Part shown: piece after piece, positions 20,848-30,935 of the stretch
Numbering within the stretch: the stretch's first letter is position 1
How the letters are laid out: the number at the start of each line of letters is the position of its first letter
Source: Pseudomonadota bacterium
Lineage (GTDB): Bacteria > Pseudomonadota > Gammaproteobacteria > UBA9339
DNA: 64,000 nucleotides
Reading direction: 5' to 3'
NCBI GenBank assembly: GCA_021781615.1
Contig: JAJXWM010000002.1
Coordinates: forward strand, 1-64,000
The notes under the pieces: model-generated
What the model was told of the DNA's origin: nothing
Seen by the model: the letters and a program-made list of their open reading frames with translations, nothing else
The model's database searches: none
Made by a program: the position numbers and the translations under genes

Positions 20848-23109
20848 ATGAATAAAAGAAAAAAAATAGTGCTTATTTTATTGGCGGGGGTGCTGACAGT
20901 TGTAAGCATCGCCGGGGTTATTTATGTGTTAAATACAAAACCCAAAGTTAGTTCTAAGAACAAAGGCCCCAATTTTAGTGTTATGGTCGCAAACACTAAA
21001 GAAAGAGAAGTCCAAGATCTCCAAAACCAAACGAAAAAAGTATCGTTATTAGATACCGAAGCTCTCGCGGCTGCAAAAAAAGCAAAAGAAACATCTAGTC
21101 CACCAGCGCTAGCATCGAATCTGCCGGTTTTGGAAAATAGTAAGCATGCAATTCCAGTTTTATCTAAAAATGGACGCTCTGAACAGGTTAGACCTTTTTT
21201 AGATAATAAACCGGCAAGTGATGGTGTTTTTAAAGAAGCAACAAAAGCTTTGGAAGATTCTGAAAAATATAGTAGTAGTGCTGAGTACCTACCATATGTG
21301 CAGGTTGGTGGCGCCCGTTTTTTTAATACGAGAAGTTTCGATTCATCAGCTTTAGGGATAGATTTATTTTTACCGATCTGGCAAACACCGACACAGTTAG
21401 TTTTCACTGATGTGAGCTTTTATGATCGTACCGGTAAACCATTTGAAGGTAATGTTCATTTAGGATATCGGCACTTATTGCCTGAGAAACAACAGCTGTA
21501 TGGAATATATGCTGCCTTCGATCGTAAGCGCACTCAGCGCGGAAATTATTTTAACCAATTAACTTTTGGAGCTGAATGTTGGCTTGATAAAATATTCCTG
21601 GGGGGTAATTTTTATCAACCGATTGGGAATAAGTCAAAATTAAGCAGCATAGATTCAGGCGGTATTTATAATCAAGAATGGAACAATTTCATGCTTACAA
21701 AAAACAAAAAGTATGAAAATGTGATGCAAGGGGTGGATGCTGAAATTGGTTATGAGTTTATAAAAGGGTTGGTCGGTTATGTTGGCGGGTATTATTTTAG
21801 AGCTCAAGATGTAGCAACCGTTTATGGACCAAAAGCAGAACTAACTTGTGATCTATCTTTAGATAATGGGAAAAGAGTGTTGTGGGTGTTCGATAAGGTT
21901 GGTTTAGAAGTAGGAGTGCAACATGATAAGGTTCGAGGAACAACCACCTATTTTAGTGTTAACTTTAAGGTTGGGTTGTCGCGAGATAAGCAAAGCAATC
22001 TTCAAGGAGTAGCGCGGCACATGATTGATCTTGTACGTCGCGATGTGGATGTAGTTGTTGGTGAGGCTGTTAAAAAAGAAACAAAAATTTATAAAGAAGG
22101 TGGGGTGGAAATGAAAATGGTCCACGCTCGCGATTTGGAAAAATTACTATGGCTCCTTAAAAATTCAAAAGCACCTAAGATTTCGGTAGAATTTTCTATT
22201 ACGAAAAATGATGAAGAAAGAATAAAGGATGCATTGAAAGATCCTACAAATAAAGAGCTCGTTTTTGGTGATTTTATATATTTATCAGATGAAGGTAGGG
22301 TTGTTCCTGTTCGTCTAGGTTCAGCAAAAAGTGTTATGGGGTCGGTGCAGTCAGAGATGAAAGCTGTGTTTAAAGATGCGTACGAAAGAAAAACAATTAT
22401 AATCAATGAAGCAGATTTGGATGATGCTGTCTCAAGATACAGAGATGTTGGACCAAAGCTTAATGAAGGCAACATTTCGCCAATAACTAAAGATGGTCCG
22501 TTAAATAAGCCCAACCTTCAAGTTGAAGCAGGTAAAGGTTCGTTAGGTGATCCAGTTTCATCCCCTAAAAAAGATCAGATCGAGGAAGCCAAGCAAGAGA
22601 TTGAGCAATTGAAGAGGGATGTAGAAGAGAAATGTAAGGCCCTATTAAGTGGTAAGGATATTTTTGAAATGAAAGATGAGGATTTAACTAAGTGTAAAGA
22701 GGCAATAGAAAAAGCTAAGAAAGCCATAGCAATAGCACAAGGAAAATTTAGTAGTGGTGATGAACTGTGGGGTAAAGGATACGGGCCAATTAACGATCAT
22801 ATTACTAAGTTAGGGGAAAATATTGACGCTATAGTTCATAAAATACCTCTTGAAGATATTGAGAAACTTTTTGGAGATACTTTCTTTGCTACGTTTGGTC
22901 TTCCTGTTAGTGAAGCTATAGGTCTGACCCAAGTTATGGCAGATGAATATAATAAGTACGCAATAAATAAGCGTAAAGAGACAAAGCTTAAGACTGAAAA
23001 TTGGTGGCATGATAAGGCAATTCTCGAGGAAATCTATAGTTTTACCCTCCAGGAAAAGCTTGCGCAAAGAAAGAAGGCTGAAGATGCCAGGAATAGAAAG
23101 CGACCCTAG
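20848..23109 (+). CDS. Inverse-autotransporter (intimin/invasin-type) barrel protein with unusual C-terminus
   Basis: The 753-residue protein starts with a basic hydrophobic segment (KKIVLILLAGVLTVVSIAGVIYVL) that could be a signal anchor. A charged linker leads to residues about 147-376, a run of amphipathic strands like the inverse autotransporter beta-domain: YVQVGGARFFNTRSF, VHLGYRHLLPEKQQLYGIY, FNQLTFGAECWLDKIFLGGN and GYEFIKGLVGYVGGYYF. In intimin and invasin this barrel exports Ig-like adhesin domains located after it. Here the C-terminal 375 residues are charged, lysine-rich and partly coiled coil (EEAKQEIEQLKRDVEEKCKA), with no Ig repeats. No LysM domain is seen. It ends overlapping the recN stop by 3 bases. 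Adhesion or host contact is inferred. Confidence 0.7.
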   Translation: MNKRKKIVLILLAGVLTVVSIAGVIYVLNTKPKVSSKNKGPNFSVMVANTKEREVQDLQNQTKKVSLLDTEALAAAKKAKETSSPPALASNLPVLENSKHAIPVLSKNGRSEQVRPFLDNKPASDGVFKEATKALEDSEKYSSSAEYLPYVQVGGARFFNTRSFDSSALGIDLFLPIWQTPTQLVFTDVSFYDRTGKPFEGNVHLGYRHLLPEKQQLYGIYAAFDRKRTQRGNYFNQLTFGAECWLDKIFLGGNFYQPIGNKSKLSSIDSGGIYNQEWNNFMLTKNKKYENVMQGVDAEIGYEFIKGLVGYVGGYYFRAQDVATVYGPKAELTCDLSLDNGKRVLWVFDKVGLEVGVQHDKVRGTTTYFSVNFKVGLSRDKQSNLQGVARHMIDLVRRDVDVVVGEAVKKETKIYKEGGVEMKMVHARDLEKLLWLLKNSKAPKISVEFSITKNDEERIKDALKDPTNKELVFGDFIYLSDEGRVVPVRLGSAKSVMGSVQSEMKAVFKDAYERKTIIINEADLDDAVSRYRDVGPKLNEGNISPITKDGPLNKPNLQVEAGKGSLGDPVSSPKKDQIEEAKQEIEQLKRDVEEKCKALLSGKDIFEMKDEDLTKCKEAIEKAKKAIAIAQGKFSSGDELWGKGYGPINDHITKLGENIDAIVHKIPLEDIEKLFGDTFFATFGLPVSEAIGLTQVMADEYNKYAINKRKETKLKTENWWHDKAILEEIYSFTLQEKLAQRKKAEDARNRKRP

Positions 23110-24776
23110 ATCACCATATTTAACATTTCTTCAGCATGTGCGAGAGTTTGCTTGGTTATTTTAACTCCGCCGAGCATGCGGGCTAGTTCTTTGATTCGTT
23201 CGCTTTTATTTAAGGTGGTTAGAGTTACTACGGTGTTTTTTAAACCTGTAACTTTTTCAACCAATATATGATTATGGCTTTGGGCAGCAATTTGCGGCAA
23301 ATGAGTAACGCAAAGTACTTGCGTTTTTTCTGAAAGTTTTCGGAGTAATTGCCCAACAATGTCAGCGGTTTTACCACCAATACCAGCATCAATCTCATCA
23401 AAGATGAGGGTTGGGGTCACCTCTCTTTCGGCAGTTATAACTTGAATAGCTAGGCTGATACGTGATAATTCTCCACCTGAGGCAACTTTATTTAAAGGTT
23501 GTAATGGGTGGCCGGGATTAGCTGATACTAAAAACTCTATCCGTTCTAAACCGCTAGCACTGAAACTATTATTGAGATTTGGCGATAGGTCAGCAGTAAA
23601 TTTTCCACCAACCATCCCCAGTATTTGCATTTTTTCACTGATTAATTGGTTGAGTTTATTGGTGGCAAGTTTACGTTTGGTGCTGAGTTCCTTTGCTACT
23701 TCTAAGTATTTTTTTTCTATCTCTTTCAATGTCGACTGCATTTTTTCGAGGCGGGAAGCGGCATTTTTAATGGTTTCTAGCTGTTGTTTCAGGTTCGACT
23801 GTACTTCTGCCAGTTGTTCAGGTGGTGTTTGATGCTTGCGTGCTATAGCGTAGATGTGGGTTAATTGCTCCTCTACCTCTTTTGGGCGATCGGTGTTGAA
23901 TTCGGTATTGTTTAAGTTTTGGCGTAAAGAGGCGGCGGCTTCTTCGGTTTGAATGATTGCATTATTAACGAGATCGATTACGGCGGCAATTTTAGGATCG
24001 ATCTCTTTGCATATTTCTAATTGGTTTTTAGTGTTATATAAATTGCCAATAATTGCTGCCCCGTCATTTTCAGAAAGTAGGTCGATAGCAGAGGCGACGT
24101 TACCCATAAATTCTTCGGTGTTATTTAAACGTTTTTGCTCTTTTCGTAAGTTTTCGATATTGGTAACACTAAAATCGGTGGTGTCGAGTTCTTTTAATTG
24201 ATGGTTTAAAAAATCGATTTTAGTTTCATAATCTTTGGTGTGGTTTTCAAGCTCAGTTAAGTCTTTTTTGATTTTCAGCCAGGTTCCGTACAGATCTTTT
24301 ACTTTGGTAGCTAGGGGTTTAGTTAAAGCAAAAGCATCGAGTAGTTCTCGTTGATATTCCGGATTTAGCAGATTTTGGTTTTCGTGTTGCCCATGAATGC
24401 TTAGTAAAAAATCGCTGATTGTGCGTAGTGTTTGTTGGGTACAAGGATTGTCGTTAATACTGCTTTTTGAGCGTCCATCGCTTGAAATAACGCGGCGAAT
24501 AATACATTCATTTCCGCTGTCTAACTCTTGTGCTATTAACCATTCTCGTGCTGTGGCGATATTAGCAAGATCAAATACCACGGTAATTTCACAGCGGTCG
24601 GCGGCGGCACGGATTAATGAAGCATCGGCGCGTGCCCCAAGAGCTAACTCCAGCGAGTCAATGATAATTGATTTACCTGCCCCGGTTTCACCAGTTAAGG
24701 CCGTCATTTCTGACTGAAGGTCGAGTTCGAGATCTTTGATGATGGCGAAGTTTTTTACATTAATATAAGTGAGCAT
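23106..24776 (-). CDS. recN: DNA repair protein RecN
   Basis: The 556-residue SMC-like ATPase has the N-terminal Walker A motif GETGAGKSIIIDSLELALG, two coiled coils and a C-terminal signature and Walker B (KVASGGELSRISLA and PTLIFDEIDAGIGGKTAD). RecN acts early in double-strand-break repair, holding DNA ends for recombination. It starts one base after the nadK stop, so the two are translationally linked, a conserved gammaproteobacterial pair. Its stop codon overlaps that of the convergent autotransporter gene. No SOS box was recognised. Confidence 0.96.
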   Translation of the reverse strand: MLTYINVKNFAIIKDLELDLQSEMTALTGETGAGKSIIIDSLELALGARADASLIRAAADRCEITVVFDLANIATAREWLIAQELDSGNECIIRRVISSDGRSKSSINDNPCTQQTLRTISDFLLSIHGQHENQNLLNPEYQRELLDAFALTKPLATKVKDLYGTWLKIKKDLTELENHTKDYETKIDFLNHQLKELDTTDFSVTNIENLRKEQKRLNNTEEFMGNVASAIDLLSENDGAAIIGNLYNTKNQLEICKEIDPKIAAVIDLVNNAIIQTEEAAASLRQNLNNTEFNTDRPKEVEEQLTHIYAIARKHQTPPEQLAEVQSNLKQQLETIKNAASRLEKMQSTLKEIEKKYLEVAKELSTKRKLATNKLNQLISEKMQILGMVGGKFTADLSPNLNNSFSASGLERIEFLVSANPGHPLQPLNKVASGGELSRISLAIQVITAEREVTPTLIFDEIDAGIGGKTADIVGQLLRKLSEKTQVLCVTHLPQIAAQSHNHILVEKVTGLKNTVVTLTTLNKSERIKELARMLGGVKITKQTLAHAEEMLNMVI

Positions 24777-24777
24777 G

Positions 24778-25665
24778 TTATCTCTTCGACTTTTTATGGT
24801 CCTTTTCCCAATTCAGTTTGGTGCGCAGTATTTCAAAGTAGTTGTAATCTGCAGGATGTAATAAGCGTAATTTTTCTTTTGCTTTGCTAATTTTTATTGT
24901 GCCACCTTGAAGCATGGTTTGGGTTTGACCATCACAAAGAACTAATAAATCGGTAGGATTCGATTCATTAAAAACAATTTTTATTTTACTATTACTGCTA
25001 ATTACTATTGGGCGGCTGCTTAAATTGTGAGATAAAACCGGCACTAAAACTACATTTTCGAGTGTCGGATATAATATTGGTCCGCCGCTTGATAAAGCAT
25101 GAGCGGTAGAACCGGTAGGAGTGGCGATAATTAAGCCATCAGCTCGGTAATTGCATAAAAACTTTTGATCTACATATACGGCGAATTCAATCATGTGACC
25201 GGTAGTGTAAGAGAGCAATACGATGTCATTTAGAGCCAAGTTTTCAGCGATAAGCTTATTTTGATTCTCCATTTTTGCGGTTAAGAGAAAACGGTGTTCT
25301 GCATGATAATTTCCGGCCAAAATATCGTCGATTTTGGCAATGTTTTTGGGTGTGATGTCAGTTAGAAAGCCTAAGTTTCCACGATTAATTCCTACGATCG
25401 GTAGTTTTTGACGCGCAGCAGTGCGGGCGGCATTTAATAAGCTACCATCACCGCCAACAACTATGATTAAATCACAGAAATCTTTTAATTTGTCACGTTG
25501 AACGGTGGGGATCTTACAGCTTGGTAAGGTCATTGCGGTATCGTGCTCGAGAAAAACTTTGATTGCTTTTGTTTGCAGGTGCTTAATTAAGGCGCAAAGA
25601 GTTTTTGCGATTCCCGGATTATTTTGCCGTCCAATTATAGCTATATTTTTAAACCGAAGTGCCAT
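24778..25665 (-). CDS. nadK: NAD kinase
   Basis: Starting at ATG 25663-25665 (MALRFKNIAIIGRQN) the protein has 295 residues, the usual length; a TTG start 21 bases upstream is possible but less likely. It has the nucleotide-binding motif VVGGDGSLLNAAR, NRGNLGFLTD and the substrate segment GLIIATPTGSTAHALSSGGP. It phosphorylates NAD to NADP. It lies between ihfB (41-base gap from the TTG) and recN (1-base gap), probably one transcript. Confidence 0.95.
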   Translation of the reverse strand: MALRFKNIAIIGRQNNPGIAKTLCALIKHLQTKAIKVFLEHDTAMTLPSCKIPTVQRDKLKDFCDLIIVVGGDGSLLNAARTAARQKLPIVGINRGNLGFLTDITPKNIAKIDDILAGNYHAEHRFLLTAKMENQNKLIAENLALNDIVLLSYTTGHMIEFAVYVDQKFLCNYRADGLIIATPTGSTAHALSSGGPILYPTLENVVLVPVLSHNLSSRPIVISSNSKIKIVFNESNPTDLLVLCDGQTQTMLQGGTIKISKAKEKLRLLHPADYNYFEILRTKLNWEKDHKKSKR

Positions 25666-25727
25666 AGTAGGTATAAAATAGCACAATTTTTCTTTATTTT
25701 AAACCTGACGGTTATAGGAATATTGAT

Positions 25728-26063
25728 TTAAGGCGCTTGTTCTTCTTCTCTGGAGTCTTGAATGATTGGGATGTTTTTTGCGCGTGACTGATTTATACGT
25801 TCTCTGGTTTGCTTTCCAGGTTTAAAGTGAGGGGCATATTTATGTATCGTTACTACCTTTTCCCCGGTGCGTGGGTTATGGGCATTACGTGATGGTCTAT
25901 AATGTAAAGAAAAACTGCCAAAGCCACGAATCTCGATGCGGCCATTTTTTTCTAAAGTTTCACTCATGTGCTCGAGTATCTGGTTGATACCAAGCTCAAT
26001 GTCTTTTTCAGGCAACTGCTGAAATTTACTTACTATCCGTGCTATAAGTTCAGATTTAACCAT
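25728..26063 (-). CDS. ihfB: Integration host factor subunit beta
   Basis: The 111-residue DNABII protein opens MVKSELIARIVSKFQQLPEKDIE and has GRIEIRGFGSFSLHYRPSRNAHNPRTGE, the arm region with the intercalating proline, and APHFKPGKQTRERIN. The SFSLHYR and IEIRGFGS wording favours IHF-beta over HU. IHF bends DNA at replication, transcription and recombination sites. The C-terminal tail (about 15 residues after RERIN) is longer than in E. coli. Confidence 0.93.
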   Translation of the reverse strand: MVKSELIARIVSKFQQLPEKDIELGINQILEHMSETLEKNGRIEIRGFGSFSLHYRPSRNAHNPRTGEKVVTIHKYAPHFKPGKQTRERINQSRAKNIPIIQDSREEEQAP

Positions 26064-26182
26064 AAAGAAACCTCTAGATTAATGATTATTAGCTAGTCTC
26101 ATACATTATACTCAATTTTGATGCCGAGTCATCATTTTTATGATATTTTTCATGGCATAGTGAATTTTCCGATAAAGAGCTT

Positions 26183-27583
26183 ATGAAAAGTACATTAGAT
26201 AGTATTTCGTTATTTTTGGTTTTTATGCTGTTAGTGGCTAAGGTTATGGCTGAACCGGCTAACTATAATGGTGAGGTAGTGATACCCAAATCGCCGGAGG
26301 CGATAGCAGCGTCGATCACCGCCAACAAGCCGCAGGAAGTAATAGCAGTCCCAGCTAAGCTTCAGAAGCCTGAAGAGATGGTAGCGGCGCCAGTCAAACC
26401 GCAGGAAGCGCTGGTCGCCGTACCCGCCGCCCAAACCAAGTTGCCGGTAGAGGGGGTAGCAGTGAAAACAAGACCAGAGGTAGCGGTAGTGCTACCGCAG
26501 CTGGCTAGGTCACCAGAGGTAAATGTAGTTGAGCTGCCGGTTGCTAGTGATAGTAGCATTGAACGCGATCAAGCTTTTGCTCAGGCACTAAAGGCGACAC
26601 TAGTAGCAACCAGTAATAACCAGAGTATTGCCAATGTACCAGTGGTTAAAACTGCTCTTTCTAAACCCGAGCTTTATGTTAAACAGTTTAACTATATTAA
26701 TAAGAGTGCAGCTTTTGGTAAAACTGCTTTATTTGTACGAATAACTCTTGATTCTAAGGCGATTGATAAGCTTTTGCAGCGTGTTTCTACTAAGGCGGTG
26801 GTTGATAATAATAGTTCTAATGCTTCGCAACTGGTAGCGGTTAGTAGCAAGCCACAGACTTTGGTGTGGTTGGTTAAAAAAGTTGGGGGTGGTAGGATCT
26901 TGTCGGATGAAGGGGTTGATGACGGGTTAGCCGAGGTTTTGAAGAAAAAATCCCAAGAATTGAATTTGCCAATTATACTGCCGGCACTTGATTTACAAGA
27001 TGTTAATAGTATGAAAGTTAGTGATGTTTGCAATTTTAATTTAGGTGTTATCAAAACAGCATCCAATCGTTACGGGTCATCTTCGATTATTGTTGGTTGT
27101 ATTAAACCTGCGTTTTTGGGTAAAAGTTGGTCAGGGCAATGGTTATTACTGCAAGATACCAAAAGTTACCGTTTTAATTTTACAGGAGAAAGTGCTGAGG
27201 GTGTGATTAACCAGTCTCTGCCGACGATAGTTAACAGTATCCTTAGTGTGGTAAAGACAGTATCTGGACAAGATACAAAAGTGGTTTTGCGGATTGCTAA
27301 TGTTAATGGTTTAGGTCAGTACGATGAAGTGGTTAGATATTTACGTGATTCTAGTAAGGCCATTACTCAAGTAGATCCAGTTAATATTGGTGCTAATGAT
27401 GTTGAGTTGGCGATAAATGTTGTGGGCGGGCAGCAGGAGTTATTAAATATCTTAAATATACGAAATAAACTGGTGCCAAATTCTGATATCACTGCTTCAC
27501 CTCCAGGAATTGATTTAGATTACAAGTGGGTTACCTTAGAAAATGAGAAATCTCAAGCAGTTAGCGCTCAATTTGTGCCTTAA
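26183..27583 (+). CDS. DUF2066-family exported protein
   Basis: The 466-residue protein has a signal peptide (SISLFLVFMLLVAKVMA), then a low-complexity segment of degenerate KPQEVIAVPAKLQ-type repeats (about residues 30-125) that is probably extended. The folded part matches the DUF2066 family found beside hda and purM in Gammaproteobacteria (VWLVKKVGGGRILSDEG, LPIILPALDLQD and SSSIIVGCIKPAFLG). Its function is unknown; it should be periplasmic or membrane-associated. The hda gene starts 41 bases before its stop in another frame. Confidence 0.8.
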   Translation: MKSTLDSISLFLVFMLLVAKVMAEPANYNGEVVIPKSPEAIAASITANKPQEVIAVPAKLQKPEEMVAAPVKPQEALVAVPAAQTKLPVEGVAVKTRPEVAVVLPQLARSPEVNVVELPVASDSSIERDQAFAQALKATLVATSNNQSIANVPVVKTALSKPELYVKQFNYINKSAAFGKTALFVRITLDSKAIDKLLQRVSTKAVVDNNSSNASQLVAVSSKPQTLVWLVKKVGGGRILSDEGVDDGLAEVLKKKSQELNLPIILPALDLQDVNSMKVSDVCNFNLGVIKTASNRYGSSSIIVGCIKPAFLGKSWSGQWLLLQDTKSYRFNFTGESAEGVINQSLPTIVNSILSVVKTVSGQDTKVVLRIANVNGLGQYDEVVRYLRDSSKAITQVDPVNIGANDVELAINVVGGQQELLNILNIRNKLVPNSDITASPPGIDLDYKWVTLENEKSQAVSAQFVP

Positions 27584-28244
27584 AGATGTAGCAAGTTTTG
27601 CCAATTTTTTTATTGGTAATAATCAGCAGTTGGTTGCGGTACTTGGTCAATTGCCTGCTAATAATGCTTCGCCTTTTGTTTATTTTTGGGGGCAATTAGG
27701 TTCTGGTAAAAGTCATTTACTCTCTGCGGTATGTCAGCTTTTTGGGGAACATAATTTATCGGTTGCTTATTTGCCACTTGAAGATGCGGAGCATCTTGAT
27801 GTACAAATTCTTGATGATCTAGAAAATCTCGATTTACTTTGCATTGATGATTTACATCTAATTGCCGGCAATTTGGGGTGGGAAGAGAAGATTTTCTATT
27901 GCTTTAATAATTTTCTTGCGCATAATAAAAAAATTGTTATTACTTCTAGTGTGGCACCGCAGGCTTTGCCACTTAAACTTTTAGATTTAAAATCGCGGAT
28001 GATGAGTGGGTTGGTTTTTGCGGTACAAACATTAAATGATGAAGGAAAAATTGCCAGTCTTAAACTGCGAGCTGAGTTGCGTGGACTCGATTTAAGCGAT
28101 AGTGCGGCTCGGTTTCTTTTAAATCATTATGAACGTGATACTAAAAGTTTATTTATGGTGCTCGATATACTTGATAAGGCAGCACTTACGGCGCAGAGGA
28201 GGTTGACTGTGCCATTTATTAAAGATATTTTAGATTGTTCTTAG
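27543..28244 (+). CDS. hda: DnaA regulatory inactivator Hda
   Basis: The 233-residue AAA+ protein has Walker A GQLGSGKSHLLSAVC, Walker B LLCIDDLHLIAG and the sensor-type region PPQALPLKLLDLKSRMMSGLVF. It lacks the DnaA DNA-binding domain. Hda with the beta clamp stimulates DnaA-ATP hydrolysis and prevents over-initiation. Its N-terminus (MRNLKQLALNLCLKDVASFANF) holds the QLALNL clamp-binding motif, so the start inside the DUF2066 gene is real and the two are translationally coupled by a 41-base overlap. Confidence 0.92.
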   Translation: MRNLKQLALNLCLKDVASFANFFIGNNQQLVAVLGQLPANNASPFVYFWGQLGSGKSHLLSAVCQLFGEHNLSVAYLPLEDAEHLDVQILDDLENLDLLCIDDLHLIAGNLGWEEKIFYCFNNFLAHNKKIVITSSVAPQALPLKLLDLKSRMMSGLVFAVQTLNDEGKIASLKLRAELRGLDLSDSAARFLLNHYERDTKSLFMVLDILDKAALTAQRRLTVPFIKDILDCS

Positions 28245-28270
28245 AAAGCACTTGATTATGGTGAAAGGCT

Positions 28271-29686
28271 ATGCAAAAAGATGTGAAACAAATTTATTCA
28301 ACGATTGATTTACTTTCTGGTAAAGCTACTACTGGTGCAACAGTTACTGTCTGCGGTTGGGTGCGGACGCGGCGCGACTCTAAGGCTGGTGTGTCGTTTA
28401 TTGCTTTAAGCGACGGCTCGGGGTTTAAACCACTACAAGTGGTGGTGGCAAATACTGTTTCTAATTATCAAAATGAAATTCTAAGATTAACTACTGGATG
28501 TTCAATTATTGCTACGGGTAAGTTAATTCAGTCACCGGGAGAGGGGCAAACAGTAGAGTTACAGGCGGAAAATGTTGAGGTTGCTGGATGGATTGACGAT
28601 CCAGATACCTATCCTATTTCTCCTAAATATCATACCCTTGAGTACTTAAGAGAGCATGCACATTTAAGGTCTCGTACTAATGTTATTGGTGCCATCACTA
28701 GAGTTCGGCATTGTCTATCGATGGCGGTGCATCGGTTTTTCCATGAGCAGGGTTTTTATTGGATCCATACGCCGATTATTACTTCCAGTGATTGTGAAGG
28801 GGCTGGTCAAATGTTGCGGGTAACTGCTTTAAATTTAACCAAAGTTCCCACGAAACCCGATGGCAAAATTGATTTTACCCAAGATTTTTTTGGACGCGAA
28901 GCTTTTTTAACGGTGTCGGGGCAGTTAAACGTTGAGTCATACTGCGAGGCTTTAACCAAGGTGTACACTTTTGGGCCAACTTTTCGGGCGGAAAATTCCA
29001 ATACCAGTCGTCACCTTGCTGAATTTTGGATGGTTGAACCAGAGATCGCTTTTGCTGATTTAAAAGATGACGCAAAGCTTGCTATTGATATGATCCGTTA
29101 TTTAGCGCGCGCCGTCCTTACCGAACGTCAAGATGATATGGCATTTTTTGCCGAAAGGATCGATAAAGATTGTATTAAACGTTTAGAGCAGATGATCGTG
29201 AGTGATTTTGTATATATGGATTATACCGAGGCGGTAGATCGCTTGTTAAAATCAGGTAAGAAATTTGAGTTTCCAGTGAAGTGGGGGCTTGATTTACAGT
29301 CAGAGCATGAGCGTTATTTGTCTGAGGAACTTATTCATGGGCCGGTTGTTTTGATGAATTATCCTAAGGAGATAAAAGGTTTTTATATGCGTTTAAACGA
29401 AGATGGAAAAACGGTTGCTGCTATGGATGTTTTAGTTCCTGGGGTTGGTGAAATTATTGGTGGTAGTCAGCGTGAAGAACGTTTTGATGTTTTAAGCGCG
29501 CGCATGGATGAGCTGGGGTTAGATAAGGAAATTTATAAGTGGTATTTAGATTTACGTCGCTATGGTACAGTTTCTCATGCGGGTTTTGGTTTAGGGCTTG
29601 AGCGGATGATTATGTATGTAACTGGTATTCAAAATATTCGTGATACCATTCCGTTTCCGAGGACAGTTAAGCATGCCGACTATTAG
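28271..29686 (+). CDS. asnS: Asparagine-tRNA ligase
   Basis: This 471-residue class II synthetase has an N-terminal OB fold ([19 protein letters not shown]), motif 2 in [21 protein letters not shown] (quoted in part: [16 protein letters not shown]) and motif 3 [15 protein letters not shown]. The [12 protein letters not shown] wording is typical of AsnRS rather than AspRS. It charges tRNA-Asn, so the cell probably does not depend on the amidotransferase route for Asn-tRNA. It starts 26 bases after hda. Confidence 0.96.
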   Translation: MQKDVKQIYSTIDLLSGKATTGATVTVCGWVRTRRDSKAGVSFIALSDGSGFKPLQVVVANTVSNYQNEILRLTTGCSIIATGKLIQSPGEGQTVELQAENVEVAGWIDDPDTYPISPKYHTLEYLREHAHLRSRTNVIGAITRVRHCLSMAVHRFFHEQGFYWIHTPIITSSDCEGAGQMLRVTALNLTKVPTKPDGKIDFTQDFFGREAFLTVSGQLNVESYCEALTKVYTFGPTFRAENSNTSRHLAEFWMVEPEIAFADLKDDAKLAIDMIRYLARAVLTERQDDMAFFAERIDKDCIKRLEQMIVSDFVYMDYTEAVDRLLKSGKKFEFPVKWGLDLQSEHERYLSEELIHGPVVLMNYPKEIKGFYMRLNEDGKTVAAMDVLVPGVGEIIGGSQREERFDVLSARMDELGLDKEIYKWYLDLRRYGTVSHAGFGLGLERMIMYVTGIQNIRDTIPFPRTVKHADY

Positions 29687-29939
29687 CGTCCTGCATTAGA
29701 TGAGTTTATTTATATAGCTATTAGCCCGCAGGACGACATGCAACACCAGCCCCGGCTAAGATTCGCGAAGCTAAGCGCAGGTCTGGATGGAAATGGCAAA
29801 TATTTTTTAAGTTCGAAAGAGCGAAATATGTGGCAAGGATGTGAGTAATAAATTTGGTTCTTCTGCGGTTGCCTTGATTTTTGAGAGGGTTATCATGTGT
29901 TTTAGTTTTGTTTATTAATTAATAGAGTGTGGTGGGTAT
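29687..29939. repeat. Intergenic REP-like repeat copy
   Basis: At about 29720-29835 lie the modules AGCCCGCAGGACGACATG, CACCAGCCCCGGCTAAG, GAAGCTAAGCGCAGGTCTGG and GTTCGAAAGAGCGAAATATG, in the same order as the repeats at 17814 and 52380. This copy is diverged. It separates asnS from the L,D-transpeptidase gene. Confidence 0.6.
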
Positions 29940-30839
29940 ATGATTCATAGATTTTGTATTTTAGTTTTTATTTTTATGTGGCCAGCTTTTAGTTATGGGC
30001 TTAGTTTTCAGTTACCAAAAAATGGTGATAGTTTGGTGGGAGAGGCTAAAACTACTCAGGTAAAACATGAAGAGAACTTTTCTGATATTGCCATGCGTTT
30101 TGATATTGGTTATTACGAGATGTTTGAAGCAAATCCTGGGGTTGATCCCGACAATCCTCCACACGATACGGTTTTAGTTGTTCCTACGCAGTATGTTTTG
30201 CCTCTTGAATTACATAAAAATACCATTGTAGTTAACTTAGCAGAAATGAGGCTTTATTATCAGCCGAAAACGGCGGATAAGGTTTATATTTTTCCCATCG
30301 GGATTGGTAAAGAGGATTGGGAGACCCCGCTTGGTGAGATGACGATAGTTAAAAAAACCAAGAATCCTACTTGGGTTGTACCAGACTCTATTTATAAGTT
30401 TAGAAAAGATATCGGTGATAAAGTTAATCGTGTTTTTCCGCCGGGGCCAGATAATCCTTTAGGTAAATATGCCTTACGTTTGTCGCAGGGCGCTTATTTA
30501 ATTCATGGCACAAACTTAGCTGCTGGTGTTGGGCGCAGAAGTAGTGCTGGTTGTATCCGTTTATATGAAGCAGATATTGAGCTTTTGTATAATCTAGTTA
30601 GTGTTGGTACTAAAGTGGTTATTGTCAATAAACCTTATAAAGCTGGATGGTCAGGAAAGAAACTCTATTTAGAAGCGCACATGCCATTATTTGAGCAGCG
30701 ACTTGAGATGGGTGACGATGTAAAACCTGCTTTGGATGTTGTATCTAATGCTATTAAAGGTCATAATATAACCGTTGATTGGAAAAAGGTTGCTGCTGTT
30801 GCTAAAGAACACCTAACTTTGCCGCGGATGATTAATTAA
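29940..30839 (+). CDS. L,D-transpeptidase (YkuD/ErfK family)
   Basis: The 299-residue exported protein has a signal peptide (FCILVFIFMWPAFSYG), a LysM-like segment (VKHEENFSDIAMRFDIGYYEMFEANPGV, here YEMFEANPGV) and a YkuD catalytic domain with HGTNLAAGVGRRSSAGCIRL, which contains the catalytic His and Cys. Such enzymes form 3-3 peptidoglycan crosslinks or attach lipoproteins to peptidoglycan. A GGTGGG ribosome-binding site precedes ATG 29940. Which of these roles it plays is not decided by the sequence. Confidence 0.92.
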   Translation: MIHRFCILVFIFMWPAFSYGLSFQLPKNGDSLVGEAKTTQVKHEENFSDIAMRFDIGYYEMFEANPGVDPDNPPHDTVLVVPTQYVLPLELHKNTIVVNLAEMRLYYQPKTADKVYIFPIGIGKEDWETPLGEMTIVKKTKNPTWVVPDSIYKFRKDIGDKVNRVFPPGPDNPLGKYALRLSQGAYLIHGTNLAAGVGRRSSAGCIRLYEADIELLYNLVSVGTKVVIVNKPYKAGWSGKKLYLEAHMPLFEQRLEMGDDVKPALDVVSNAIKGHNITVDWKKVAAVAKEHLTLPRMIN

Positions 30840-30935
30840 ATGTATTTGAGTCACAAAGTTTCTTTAGATAAACTTGTTCCAGTATTAAAACGTAGAAAAT
30901 TAAATAGCATAATTTTAAAATAGGTAATTTATTAT

